Shown here: piece by piece, positions 1 through 11,107 of the stretch | Layout of the letters: each line of letters begins with the position of its first letter | Position numbering within the stretch: position 1 is the first letter of the stretch | Assembly (NCBI GenBank): GCA_920105625.2 | Contig: CAKKTE020000188.1 | Coordinates: 3,148,822 to 3,212,821, forward strand | From: Clusia tigrina | Lineage: Eukaryota; Arthropoda; Insecta; Diptera; Clusiidae | Direction: 5' to 3' | DNA: 64,000 nt | Position numbers and translations under genes: made by a program | Notes under the pieces: generated by a model | What the model saw: the letters and a program-made list of their open reading frames with translations, nothing else | Told to the model about the DNA's origin: nothing | Databases searched by the model: none

Positions 1-298
1 GTACAAAAATGAATTAGTGTACAATTTGTAAGAGGAGCACTAGCAACTGTGGCTTTCAGCTCTCGTGTAATAAATATGGTATACTAGTGTTTTTACATTT
101 AATACATGTTGTATACTTTGTTAGTATTTTGAAATGAAATTAGTTAAATTAGTATTTTTTATGAAACTGTATAATTTTTTTATATTATCGGTTGAAGGGT
201 TATTTAGCAGCTCGTTGGGGATTTTGTCCGAAAGAAGATTGCTCCTCGCAATATTGAAGTGCTGGCATTTAACAGTATTTTTGAATTTAAGTTAAATA
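1..298. other. AT-rich sequence, no gene seen
   Basis: No open frame or recognisable repeat is visible. It lies immediately left of the foldback repeat array. Confidence 0.5.
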
Positions 299-332
299 TT
301 AGCTGTGTTTCTTTCAACGCGAGTGTGAATAA
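299..332. repeat. Left inverted end of the foldback array
   Basis: About 31 bases here are the reverse complement of 707-737 and of the equivalent right ends near 1118-1148 and 1529-1559. It appears only once in this orientation, at the left edge. Confidence 0.8.
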
Positions 333-1566
333 CACACCCGCTGTATGCATAATGCATATTGACCGCTTAGTTAAAGCAAGCTGTTTGTAATCGCCTCAAA
401 CAGAAGTGTTGCCAAACTCATTTTGTTGTCTATTGTGAACGAGAAAGAGAGTTAACCAAGAATAAACCGTTGTAATTATATAAAAGCTGTAATGGTTGTA
501 ACCTAAATAATCACATATATAGTATATAATCGTGTATTAATTAATATGTACACATTTAAAGTTAAATTTCAAACCCTTGCTCAGAAATTGCCATTTTAAA
601 TTTTTCCTGTTCCTCTTTAAAATTTGTTTATGTATATGAATAAGCATTTTAATTGTCAAAACCAGTGCTGCCAAATACTCGGCTGTTAACCGGCGGGTAG
701 CGTTTTATTCACACTCGCGTTGAAAGAAACACAGCTATTATTACACACCCGCTGTATGCATAATGCATATTGACCGCTTAGTTAAAGCAAGCTGTTTGTA
801 TTCGCCTGAAACAGAAGTGCTGCCAAACTCATTTTGTTGTCTATTGTGAACGAGAAAGAGAGTAAACCAAGAATAAACCGTTGTAATTATATAAAAGCTG
901 TAATGGTTGTAACCTAAATAATCACATATATAGTATATTATCGTGTATTAATTAATATGCACACATTTAAAGTTAAATTTCAAACGCTTGCTCAGAATTT
1001 GCCATTTTAAATTTTTCCTGTTCCTCTTTAAAATTTGTTTATGTATATGAATAAGCATTTTAATTGTCAAAACCAGTGCTGCCAAATACTCGGCTGTTAA
1101 CCGGCGGGTAGCGTTTTATTCACACTCGCGTTGAAAGAAACACAGCTATTATTACACACCCGCTGTATGCATAATGCATATTGACCGATTAGTTAAAGCA
1201 AGCTGTTTGTATTCGCCTCAAACAGAAGTGCTGCCAAACTCATTTTGTTGTCTATTGTGAACGAGAAAGAGAGTAAACCAAGAATAAACCGTTGTAATTA
1301 TATAAAAGCTGTAATGGTTGTAACCTAAATAATCACATATATAGTATATTATCGTGTATTAATTATATGCACATATTTAAAGTTAAATTTCAAACGCTTG
1401 CTCAGAATTTGCCATTTTAAATTTTTCCTGTTCCTCTTTAAAATTTGTTTCTGTATATGAATAAGCATTTTAATTGTCAAAACCAGTGCTGCCAAATACT
1501 CGGCTGTTAAGCGGCGGGTAGCGTTTTATTCACACTCGCGTTGAAAGAAACACAGCTATTATTACA
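299..1566. repeat. Foldback-type repeat: three tandem 411-bp copies
   Basis: Three near-identical copies run 332-742, 743-1153 and 1154-1564; the same landmark (ctgtatgcataatgcat) occurs at 341, 752 and 1163, giving a constant 411-bp period. Each copy ends in a segment reading ttcacactcgcgttgaaag followed by aaacacagct. The reverse complement of that segment stands at about 301-331, at the left edge, so the array is bounded by inverted ends and each unit keeps only the right-hand end. Differences between copies are single bases. No long open frame is present, so it is non-coding, either a tandemly amplified MITE/foldback element or a satellite derived from one. The family is not recognised. 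Confidence 0.85.
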
Positions 1567-1636
1567 TCCTTGTTTATATAACCTCCTTTCTTGATTATTC
1601 ATTTTATTTTTAACCCAATTATTTTTAGTTTAATCT

Positions 1637-1795
1637 GCTTCTGTTCACAAAAGACAACAAAATCGTCTTGGCAGCACCTCTGTCTGAGGTGCCGAACTAA
1701 CAAGCGGATATCTAATAGCGGCTGGTCGGTCGGTCGATTATTTTATATGGATGTTTTTTTTAAGGCTCGCTAGAAAGAAACAGAGCTATTGTTAG
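1637..1795 (-). repeat. Decayed inverted copy of the 411-bp repeat
   Basis: The reverse complement of about 1637-1690 resembles the internal part of the 411-bp unit (gtgctgccaa, then ttttgttgtc and tgtgaac in the same order), with many substitutions. At 1770-1790 a degraded version of the right end (gaaagaaacagagctattgt) follows. It is an older relative of the array to its left. Confidence 0.5.
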
Positions 1796-2320
1796 GATCT
1801 TAATATGAAATCCGTTGGAAATGGGACTAATATTCATTAATTTGGACTTATTCGCCACATTTGGTCCAGATTTGCATATTTCGTGCGCGGATTTTACATA
1901 TTGTGTTCTTTCGTCTGCTCTTATTTTTATTAAAAGAAGTTTCGTTCAACATTCAAATCCAAAACAGGAAAATTGGATTCAAAATAGTTCTATAAGCCCT
2001 TACAGAACCTACCATAAAAGTGGTTCAGCAGACTATTTTTTTAACCAACTCGTCCTTTTCGAAGCAATTAAATAGAATAGTTAGTTTACTTTTAAAATAA
2101 TTTACATATACCAACTTAGGTCTTAAATTTGTTTTCTCACCTGTAGACATTACATATATTCCTATTTGAAAATAGAGCACGATCTGTATATACAAATTCT
2201 TGGTAGCCATGACCGTATATGCATATAAATCAGAGATCTCTTACTTTACGATGTCCACAGCTATTAATCCTTGTCAGTACATAATTCAGAGCTTTTTATA
2301 ACAGTGCTTCTCTTTATTAG
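1796..2320. other. Non-coding; probably intron upstream of exon
   Basis: AT-rich, with only short chance open frames. It ends in a pyrimidine-rich stretch and an AG (tctttattag, 2311-2320) that serves as the splice acceptor for the exon beginning at 2321. I see nothing else in it. Confidence 0.5.
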
Positions 2321-3561
2321 GACATTAAGCATAACTTGGACTCTCTGGTTAACCAATTGTGCCATTTGCGTTTGGGCTCTAACCAACATCAGCGCCTGTT
2401 ATTACTGCGGCAACGTCAATTAATTGAAGAGGATGAACTGCGCCTTAAGCACTACGTGGAGTATGAAAAGTTTCAAAAGGCGCTGCGTCAGTGTAAATAC
2501 TTAAATAATTCATCCATAATCGTTTCAGTTTAAAAATTATAATTTTAATTTAGCTGGAGATATACAGCAGCAACCAGTTTTATATGTACAACCCGCAGGT
2601 GCTACCCAGCTGGGCTACGTTAATTATTCGAATAGTGCTTTTCTGCCAACAGTGGCTTTGCCACAAATGACGTCTCAGCAAACACAAAATCATCAAATAG
2701 GAAATCTAAGTGTTGTATCCAAAGCGACAAATCAACAAATGACCTATAATGTCTGTTGTAGTCAATCGCAGAATCCGCATCCACATCAGCAACAGCAGCA
2801 TTTGCATGGGAGTAATAATATCATGCCAGAGCAAGTCCAGGTGCTAACACAACAGCAACAAGCGCCACCGCAGCCACAACATGCTAATAATGCACAAATG
2901 GCTGCTAGTATTAACTCCAGTCTAAACAACAACCACACTAACAGTATCCAAGCTAATGAACCAAATTGTAAGTTCTTTTACGTCCGGATTAGCATATGGA
3001 AGTGTTTAAGTGCGAAGAACATGTTCAAATGGTACAACAATGAAATAAAAGCAGACATAAAACGAGTGTCATAACAGTGATAAGTTTATAATCTAAAAAG
3101 GCCCAAATTCTCAAAATATTGTTGTACACAAAGGAAAGGCTACCTTCCTATTTAAAAAAAGTAAAACAGGAAACAAATCTAGATTCTCACATCTGTCAAA
3201 TGTAGGCTTTCCTTTGTCTGCGACAATTCCATTTCTCGTTTTATGAAAGCTTGTTCTATGCTAAACACGTTCTATATGCAGATGCGGACACAGTATTGCT
3301 CCCCTAATGAAATGTGTCATGTGCATTGTTTGTTTCAACGATTAACACTGACAAACTTTAATTTGTGCAAACTTCCAGCTGGTCCCCATCCACAATACCT
3401 AACTTTAAATTCTGCTATGTTAAATGCTACAGCAGTTAATCAACAGCAGCAACAACCACAACAACAAATACTGCCTCTAGCTAATCCTCAACCAGAAATA
3501 TCGGTTGCAGATTCCACATTAATCATAAATACTGCTGGAGAGAGATCTCCTGCCGTACAAA
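2321..3561 (+). CDS. Host gene fragment: three exons of a Gln-rich protein
   Basis: Three exons read through in one consistent frame: 2321-2492, 2554-2967 and 3379-3561. The introns are 61 bp (2493-2553) and 411 bp (2968-3378), with GT-AG ends. All three donors leave one codon base and both internal acceptors supply two (phase 1). Exon 1 encodes a charged, probably coiled segment (LRQRQLIEEDELRLKHYVEY). Exons 2 and 3 encode low-complexity sequence rich in Gln, Asn and Pro, with runs of His-Gln and Gln. No catalytic domain is visible. The first exon has no start codon and the last ends at a GTGAGT donor (3562), so the gene continues both ways. The product is not recognised; it could be a scaffold or transcription-type protein. 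The splice model is inferred from signals and frame only. Confidence 0.75.
3128..3217. repeat. Short inverted repeat in the second host intron
   Basis: Arms acaaaggaaaggctac (3128-3143) and gtaggctttcctttgt (3202-3217) are reverse complements at 15 of 16 positions, separated by 58 bases. This could be a tiny non-autonomous element or an intronic hairpin. Confidence 0.45.
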
Positions 3562-3833
3562 GTGAGTAAAAACTGGGTATTCGGATTATGAAATTGTAAA
3601 ATTTTGTATATAAGAAATAAATATGAATTGTAATATGAATTGTAATATGAATAAAAATTCCTATACTTGTGAATATGACTGTGGCTCTGCAAGTTCTTAA
3701 TGTATCAGACAACATATAAATGTTGTTTCCGCGGTATGACAAATTGCGCGCATCCTAATATGTATTTAGTAATTTTATACGCTATGTTATATATTTATTT
3801 CGATTTTTCAATATGAGCGGACTATAATCGTTT
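3562..3833. other. Start of host intron before the transposon nest
   Basis: Begins with the GTGAGT donor of the third exon. Contains a short direct repeat (aatatgaattgt, twice near 3620-3645). No coding sequence is seen before the Jockey target site at 3834. Confidence 0.5.
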
Positions 3834-3845
3834 AATATCAGATTC
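3834..3845. repeat. Left target-site duplication of Jockey copy 1
   Basis: aatatcagattc lies here next to the poly-A end of the LINE and is repeated exactly at 25070-25081. A 12-bp duplication is normal for a LINE. Confidence 0.75.
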
Positions 3846-3847
3846 AA

Positions 3848-3864
3848 TTTTTTTTTTTTTTTTT
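3848..3864 (-). other. Poly-A tail of Jockey copy 1
   Basis: Seventeen T on the + strand, i.e. an A tail on the element strand, directly beside the target-site duplication. Confidence 0.8.
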
Positions 3865-4118
3865 AACCACTTATTTGCATTCTAGCCCTTGGGGCAATAA
3901 ACAATATTAAACAACAACATAAATAAATACACAAAGTTATTTTTTAAATAGTTATTTAAAACAACATGAGGAAGAGGAGCCAATGATGCTAACCATAAGG
4001 TTAGTTCAGAACTATTGCATTAGAAAATTATTATCATAAATTGAGTTGTGTTGCTCGCTTCAGTCGCCGTGTTGTGCCTATCCTCTCCAGAAGATTTGAA
4101 GCTAGTATATTAGGATAC

Positions 4119-5614
4119 TTAATCAAGGTATTTAATGCTGTATCTTGATATGTCCTCATCGACAGTAGGGATGTTTAGGTTGTGACGTATTATTTCATTC
4201 CTGACGAACCATGGAGCCTTTACTATCATGCGTAATAAGTTTGTTTGGAATCTCTCAATGATTTTGATATTAGTTTTTGCCGCTGAACCCCATAGCTGTA
4301 TACCATATGTCCATATGGGTTTTAGGATTGTTTTATAAAGGAGCAGTTTGTTCTCAAGCGATAACTGGGACTTATACACCAAGAGTCAATATATAAAGAA
4401 GTAAGCTTGATTCCAAGTTATTTTCTCTTCGTAAATTTTTACTTATTTATTTAATTATCGAAGCATAAATATGCTTCTGCTATGTCAGATGTCGATCAAG
4501 ATGTAGCCCTAAAATTTGACGTCTTCGGATTGGGGCAGTTGACAATCATTTAGTATCACTGATGGACAAGTTATCTGTTTTAAGCTGAAGTTTACTTGTA
4601 TAGACTTGGTTCCGTTTACCTTAATTCTCCACTTATTTAGCCAGATTTGGAGCTTAGCCCAGCTTTCTTGGAGATAATTTGTAGCGATTATATTGTTGCT
4701 GCTTGTAGCCATTATGACAGTGTCATCCGCGTAGGTTGTGATTTTTGTATTCTCCGTCAGTGGAAGGTCAGCCGTGTGGATAGTGTAGAGCACAGGACCT
4801 AGAACACTGCCGTTATAGAGAACGGTTCAGTGACTTCTTCATTGGCCTTTACTCTGAAATGCCGCTCTTCAAGATATGATCTTAAGATATCATAAAACGT
4901 CTGAGGTAGTAACTTTTTCAGTTTAAAGAGTAAGCCAGTTTATCGAACGCCTGTGTTATAGATAGGAAAGCAGTTTTACAACAACGGTTTTCCTCAAGAG
5001 CGTTTCTTATTATACTGTACACTCGGTGCACTTGTTATATTGTGGCGTGGTGTTCCCTAAATCCAAATTGATGATTGGGTATTATCTCCTTTTTGAGCAG
5101 GATTGGTTTAAGTTTGTTTAACAGGAGCTTTTCAAACATTTTATAAACAATTGGAAAAAGGCAAATTGGTCTATAAGAAGTGACTTCCTCCAAGGGCTTC
5201 CTGGATTTAGGGATGATATAATTTCGGCCACTTTCCATTGACGCGGAAAATATCCACATCTAATTATTGATAGGTAAGGTATTTTATTCCTTTATTTGGT
5301 AGTTTCTTTAATATTTTACATGTTATCAGGTCGTAGCCCGGTGCCTTTTTCACATTTAGTGTCCTGTGCACATCGTTATGTATTTCCTTTTTTGTGGGCG
5401 AGATAGGTAACTCTAATTGTCCTGGACTATTAAGAAGATTAAATGCCTCATTTTCATCTTGTTGTGAAATTGGTGGAAACGGCTTAAATACCCAAGTAAA
5501 GTGTTTGGCAAATGTAATTGCTTTCTCCTTATCAGTTTTTGCCCAGGAGCCATTTGCGCTTTTGATAGGAGGAGCACGGCTGGTCGGTTGCTTCAGCTTT
5601 TTTGTCGCCCACAA
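4119..5614 (-). pseudogene. Jockey copy 1 ORF2: reverse transcriptase part
   Basis: Successive fragments in different frames give the LINE reverse transcriptase in order: KAPGYDLITCKILKKLP (about 5330), the block SYRPICLFPIVYKMFEKLLL (near 5170), FGFREHHAT (about 5050), the catalytic TYADDTVIMA (about 4725) and the C-terminal thumb region SQLSLENKLLLYKTILKPIW (about 4360). The enzyme would copy LINE RNA into DNA at a nicked chromosomal target. The YADD aspartates remain, but frame breaks near 5260, 5030-4800 and 4500-4390 prevent a full protein. The second Jockey copy in this window carries the same blocks. Confidence 0.8.
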
Positions 5615-7252
5615 AGTGAGTAATCTGTGGTCTCTGTTGCTGACAAAGTAGACAAGTAGTGCTGTATTTCTTCAGTCTGCTTCTGCGCCAAGTACCGTTT
5701 AAGGTTTTTCTGTAGCTCTATTAAAATTATTTTTGTCTTTCGGATGGCTGGTACTTCGCCACACCCTTGGATAGGAAGGATGCTTGTTACGTTAATCTTT
5801 AGGCGCCGGAGTACAGTTCCATGCAGCGTATTGGACACTTTTGTTAAAATTTTCAACGGCAAGCTTAATATCTTCAGCACATTTCAGACAAATATTGAGT
5901 GGCAGATTGTCATCTACCATTTCCTTGAAATGCAACCAGTTTGTTTCTTTCGTATGTAGTGTGGGTGGTTTTATTGTGCATTCTACCTTCGAGTTCAGTG
6001 TTGCAATAATAGGAGAGTGGTCTGATGACAGATGCAGCGACGGGGATATCTCAACACAGCTTCTGAGAACACCTTTCATCACGCAGAAATCAATGACATC
6101 TGGAATTTTGTTTCTGACAGATGGCCAGTATGTGGGTTGACCTGTTGATACATGTATTATATGTTGATAGGTTGTGTTCTTGCATTGTTTTTAGTAGCTC
6201 TCTTCCTTTCGGATTGATTGTCCGAGAACCCCAAAATTGGTGTTTTGCGTTGTAATCACCACCAGCTAAAAATCGTACACCTAGTGTTTGGAAAAAATGG
6301 TAATATTACTCTTTTTTAATGGAATAGCTTGGAGGGCAATACACTGATGTTATGGTTAGCGGTCCATATTGGTCCTGTATTGTTATGCTTGTTGCTTGAA
6401 TGTGGGATTTTTCATAATTGTCTTGTACTGTGGTTTTATTTTGCTTTTAATGATGACAGCAGTACCACCGCGTGCTGTGCCGGCTGGATGATTTGTTGTA
6501 CTGATTTATTTTTAAGAAGCTTTTGCTTGTGAAGTGTGTCTGAGATATTGGGTGTGTTCGAGCTACGTAATAAATGCCGCAATACTGCAACCTTGTTGCT
6601 TATCTGCAACACTATTGCTGATGCTCAGCTGATGGTCTGCTGCAAAATGACAGCATTGTTATTTGACAGAACGAAAATCGCGGTAGTGTTTGAAATTATA
6701 AATTACAATATAATAATGGAGATTTGGACGAATATAATAATTGCTGAAGTAGCGCGAGCTTTCTGTTAAGAATTGAAAAGAAAGAACTGACGATAAATAG
6801 GAAAAGAAAACTTTTGTTTGAAGAAGTGGTTCTAAAAATACAAGTTACAAAAGTGCAAAATTTTTTCAAAACAATTGAATTGTACGATTCCGATATATTT
6901 TTCTCACATTTCAGAATGACTCGAAGAATACAACAAATATTTTCAATAAGTACCAATTATATTACAATATAATCAATTCCGCATTTGCTTACCTTTCCTC
7001 TTCCATTTCTCTGCATAACCTGCAGACATAAATTTTCTGTTGCCGTCGTTTTGCTTATTTGCGCGCAAAATGTGAGTTCGAATCGTTGACGTGTTGCAAG
7101 TGTTGCCAGAGATGGGCGGTTGTGATAATCAGCTCGAACACACCCATTAGCATTATGTCAATGTTGTTCTGTTCCATAAATGTTTTGACTTCATTAATAT
7201 GACGAGAAAGTCCGTTCGCATTCCATACCGCAATTTTAAGTTTTAGTTTCAT
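5593..7252 (-). pseudogene. Jockey copy 1 ORF2: endonuclease part, split by a short element
   Basis: The N-terminus is at 7252 (LKIAVWNANGLSRHINEVKT), the standard opening of the APE-type endonuclease. The frame is cut at 7145 by the 598-bp inverted-repeat element and resumes at 6547 with the next endonuclease block. Further blocks are GGDYNAKHQFWGSRT (about 6230), where Asp and Asn are active-site residues, and SSDHSPIIATLNS (about 6010), containing the catalytic Asp-His pair. Frameshifts separate the blocks. In LINEs this domain nicks target DNA to prime reverse transcription. Confidence 0.8.
6548..7145. mobile_element. 598-bp non-autonomous DNA element (MITE) in Jockey ORF2
   Basis: It begins gggtgtgttcgagct (6548-6562) and ends agctcgaacacaccc (7131-7145), a perfect 15-bp terminal inverted repeat. 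ATT occurs on both sides, a probable 3-bp target duplication. The Jockey endonuclease frame breaks at one end and resumes at the other, so the boundaries are supported by both repeat and protein. No transposase is encoded; internal sequence is AT-rich. A 3-bp duplication with GGG ends would fit a PIF/Harbinger-like MITE, but family assignment is inference. Confidence 0.75.
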
Positions 7253-7329
7253 TAAGTCAGTTTAGAGATCACTGTTGTTACTAAATTGAGCATTGTTCCC
7301 ATTTGTTCCATAATGCTTTTCAGCATACT

Positions 7330-7594
7330 TGTAGCAGTAAAAGCTACTGCCTTCGCCGTAAGATGTCTCGCCGAAGTACAAACTCGCCCGGTAATTTTTA
7401 ATGAATGAGTGAGTAGCAGAAGAGCAGCCGGGAAGAAAGCAGCAAATTCTAAACAACCAAGAAGCTGGCACTGAAATTTAAACCAACCACACCAAAAATA
7501 TAATTACAATTTAAATTAATAATTTTTAATTTTGTTAACAAATAATTACAAATATAATTACAAAAGTTTTAGAATAATTACAAATATAATTACA
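7330..7594 (+). repeat. 5' LTR of BEL/Pao element 1
   Basis: Starts tgtagcagtaaaagctactg and ends taattaca. It matches 12924-13188 along its full length apart from about four substitutions. The 3' part is rich in repeated attacaaata-type motifs. Confidence 0.88.
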
Positions 7595-8040
7595 AACGTT
7601 TTAGAATTTGCTTTCTTCCGCTGCCACCACAGCATTTTCACCGCCATTGTGATAATTATTAGGAATTAATATACTCCGTGCAGTCACCGCCGTACTGCTT
7701 CAGGTAATTATACTTACAGGATCGCTAGACTTGTATAGCCACCGCCGAGCTGTTTCTAGATTTGTTTGCATCGTCAAAGCCATCGCATAACAAATACTGC
7801 CGTACTTCGCCTTCGGAGCGCTAGTGCTTCCGAGAGAATTTTTGTGACGTCATCAACAAGGGATGATAATTTGCAACAGCCATTTCTTCAAAAAATACGA
7901 ACAACATTACCAACATCTGTTAATTTCAAAATTAATCGATTCTACCAGAACAAACTGCTGCAAATAATTTTCGATCGGTATTGCAGTGCCGAACCAAGCA
8001 GCTGTTGAAATTGAACAGACCTTATATAAAAGAAAAATAA

Positions 8041-8992
8041 ATGTTGACTCGAACGAAATCAAAAAAATTAGAATCAGCAAAAGTAGACGACAGAGAGGAA
8101 AGCTCGGATTCATTGGACAGCAGAGTAATAGAAATGGCCAACGAGGGAACACAGGGCCAAGCGCAGCCGCAAGCAGTTGTAACTAGTGAACAACTGGCGC
8201 AGCTATTCAGCAGTATAAATATACTGCGCGAATCTGTTGACGAACTACGTAAAGAGACGCATCGTGGCCAAATAGAGATTCAACAACTTCGCACTCGAGT
8301 GGATAAGGGTGCATTCTGTGTTGGGTGTAATGAATCCTCTTTTCATGAAAGTGTACAATCACCGCTGCCACAAACGTCGACGCAGCAACCACAGCAGATG
8401 CCGCAATCGCAGCCACCAAATACATCGACCCTGAAACCCTGAAGATTGGCCCCTGTTTTTAGCCAACTTCAGAGATACGACCAATGAATTTGGTTATAAT
8501 AATCGCCAGAACCTTATGCGTTTGCATAAGGCACTTCAAGGGAATGCGAAGCGCGCTGTGACGTCACTACTCATATATCCTGACGACGTGACCAAAGTCA
8601 TGCAGGAGTTAGAGTTCAATTTTGGACGCTCTGACTTATTGATCCGCTCGCAGCTGCAAAAGGTGCAGCAGTTCCCACCGATTTATGAGAATCGACTTGA
8701 GCAAGTGTTGGAATTCTCAAACCGCGTCCGAAATATTGTCGCCTTTTTTAAGTCAGCAAAATGCGATCACCATTTGGCCAACCCTACTCTTCTTGAGCAG
8801 CTTATTGGAAAGCTTGCGCCCACCAATCAATATGATTGGAGTCGACACGCCTCCAATATAACGCCTTATGCCAGCGTTGAAGCCTTTGACTACTGGGTTA
8901 GTGAACTCGCAAAGGTAGTTAGCTTGATGCCAGCCATAGCTAGTACAGCTAGGCGCCAACATCAACCCCCGCAGCCGCACCAAGGGGTGTAA
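8041..8992 (+). pseudogene. BEL/Pao 1 gag (frameshifted)
   Basis: The ATG at 8041 opens a 133-codon frame with a charged N-terminus, a probable coiled stretch (INILRESVDELRKETHRGQI) and a Pro/Gln-rich tail. A frameshift near 8440 moves the reading to 8456-8992, where typical BEL gag sequence continues (NRQNLMRLHKALQGNAKRAV, LEQLIGKLAPTNQYDWSRHA). Gag would form the particle coat that packages element RNA. The second frame stops at 8990, before the zinc knuckles. Confidence 0.7.
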
Positions 8993-9070
8993 CAAGGTAA
9001 CCTTCAGAACCGTCAGACCATATCACGAGGTGCTATTCCACGTCGTGTTTAGCATAGCACCGAACCTCAA

Positions 9071-9739
9071 GTGGAACAGCAACAACTCAGTTGGGTGCAA
9101 TGCAATTTGAGCCACAAACTGAGCGCATGTCGTCAATTTAAGGCGCTTAATACAAATGACAAATGGACTGTGGTAAAGCGTCACCGCCTTTGTTTTGCCT
9201 GCTTGCAAAGAGGGCATAACGTGCTGAGTTGCCAGGCAAGGCATGCATGTGGTATAAATGGATGCACCCGTATGCATCACAACTTACTGCACCAGACAAC
9301 TAAGCCGCTAGCAGAGCTGAAACCAGAGGATGTCGAGCATGTGCTTAACTGCCGTCAACACCAGCAGTCAAGCTTATTTAAGATACTACCCGTGGTCCTG
9401 TTTGGTCCACGTGGTAGCATACTTGTATTTGCGTTGTTTGATGAAGGTTCTTCGGTCTCACTTCTTGAAGAGACCATCGCAAATCAACTTGGTCTCAAAG
9501 GCCCTACTGCACAGCTGACGCTTCAGTGGTATGGAGAGAAGCAAACCACGGAGCCATCGAAAAAAGTAAGCTTGAACGTACGTGCAGAGTGTGGTGGCCA
9601 GGAGTACCCACTCAGAAACGTACGCACCGCGAAGCATCTTAATTTACCAATGCAGACATTCATCAAGCAACAGCATGGGCACTTCACAGATGTGCCAATC
9701 GCCAGCCGCCAAGCCGGCCCTGCTGCTGGGATTGGATAA
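9071..9739 (+). pseudogene. BEL/Pao 1 zinc knuckles and protease
   Basis: Encodes the Cys/His knuckles CFACLQRGHNVLSC and a CGINGC...HHNLLH block, typical of BEL gag C-termini, followed by an aspartic-protease-like core FALFDEGSSVSLLE. In active relatives the active site reads Asp-Ser/Thr-Gly; here it is Asp-Glu-Gly, so the protease was probably already dead. The frame closes near 9739 before the reverse transcriptase. Confidence 0.7.
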
Positions 9740-9900
9740 TAGTTTTTAAGGCATGTCAGAGAAAACTGTCGCCGCCGGTCCAGATCAACCTATTGCTGCG
9801 GCAACTATGTTGGGTTGGGTGGCATATGGGCCACTTCACTCAAGCACCACCTCAATGTCAAGGGTGTTGCACGTCAAAGAAGCATCTACTTTAACACAAT

Positions 9901-11107
9901 TTGTCATCATTGTTGTCACCAGAGGCTGCTGAGAGACATAGTCCTACAACCTGGTACCTTCCTCACTTTGGTGTAGTGAACCCGCATAAGCCGGATAAGC
10001 TTCATATCGTCTTTGATGCTGCAGCTGCTATTTCTAACGTATCGCTCAACTCAGTATTATTAAAGGGTCCTGAGCATGCGCAGCCACTTTTGGCCATCAT
10101 GCACAAATTTCGACAAGGACGTATCGCTGTTGCAGGAGATATTCAAGAAATGTTCTCACAAGTCCGCATACGAGCTGAAGACCAGGTCTCACAGCGCTTT
10201 CTTTGGAGAGACAGAAATTCAGCCGAGCCAATCCGTGTCTACTCAATGATGTCGATGATCTTCGGAGCGATTTGTTCGCCGTGTTGTGCAGAATACATAA
10301 AAAACGTGAACGCTGCACAGTTTTTGCCTCACATGCCAGGTGGCGCAAAAGCTATCATTGACAACACCTATGTGGATGACCTGGTCATAAGTTGATGACA
10401 TACAGGAGGCCGAGAAGGTAATGTTTGAGGCCCGGAAGATAAACGCTGCCGCAGGATTCACGCTCAGAAATTTCGTATCAAACTGCAAGAAGCTGCAGGT
10501 CAAACTGAATGGTAGCCAAGTCAAGCAACAAGAAGTTGTCAACACTGAACTGCAGCCAACAACAGAGAAGGTGCTGGGTATGTTTTGGAACTCTGGAGTG
10601 GACAGGTTTGAATTCCACTTTAAGTTCCATAGAATTCCACGCCAGGTGCTGGAGTACAGGAGAACACCGACTAAGAGAGAGTTGCTGGGAATCGTTATGG
10701 CTATTTACGACCCCTTTGGCCTCCTAGCCAACATCACTATTTTCGCCAAGCTACTTCTGCAGTCGCTGTGGAAGCGGAAAATCCAGTGGGATGAGCAGCT
10801 GCCATCAGATTTGGAGAAACAGTGGTTTGCATGGTGGAACGTTTTTCAGGGCGTGAAAAACTTTTCAGTCCCGCGTTGCTTGTCGTATTTGTTGCCGATT
10901 GCCGATGATATACAGCTGCACATATTCGTTGATGCTAGTGAAAGTGCATTTACAGCAGTCGGACTTTTTGCGTGTTTGCAAAGCAAACGAGGTAGAAGCC
11001 GCATTCGTTGCTGCCAAAACGAGATGTGCACCAGCAAAGGGTATGACCGTACCGCGCCTGGAATTGCAAGCGGCCGTACTAGGAAGCCGACTGAAGACTT
11101 CGATTGA
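9901..11107 (+). pseudogene. BEL/Pao 1 reverse transcriptase and start of RNase H
   Basis: The frame opening at 9901 carries PHFGVVNPHKPDKLHIVFDA, the Asp block IAVAGDIQEMFSQVRI and the catalytic TYVDDLVIS, then stops at 10395. The next frame (10421-11107) holds the connection region (YDPFGLLANITIFAKLLLQ) and the RNase H opening LHIFVDASESAFTAVG. A further shift near 10990 moves RNase H sequence (MTVPRLELQAAVLGSRL) to another frame. All catalytic aspartates of the polymerase remain, but the polyprotein is broken at least twice. Confidence 0.78.

Noticed and set aside
1591..2210. Short ORFs upstream of the host exons
   Set aside because: No codon bias, splice support or domain; consistent with chance frames in AT-rich sequence.
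7262..7471. Minus-strand ORF covering the BEL 1 5' LTR, recurring at 12562-13065
   Set aside because: It spans the Jockey/LTR junction and the repeat copy is simply the other LTR; not a gene.
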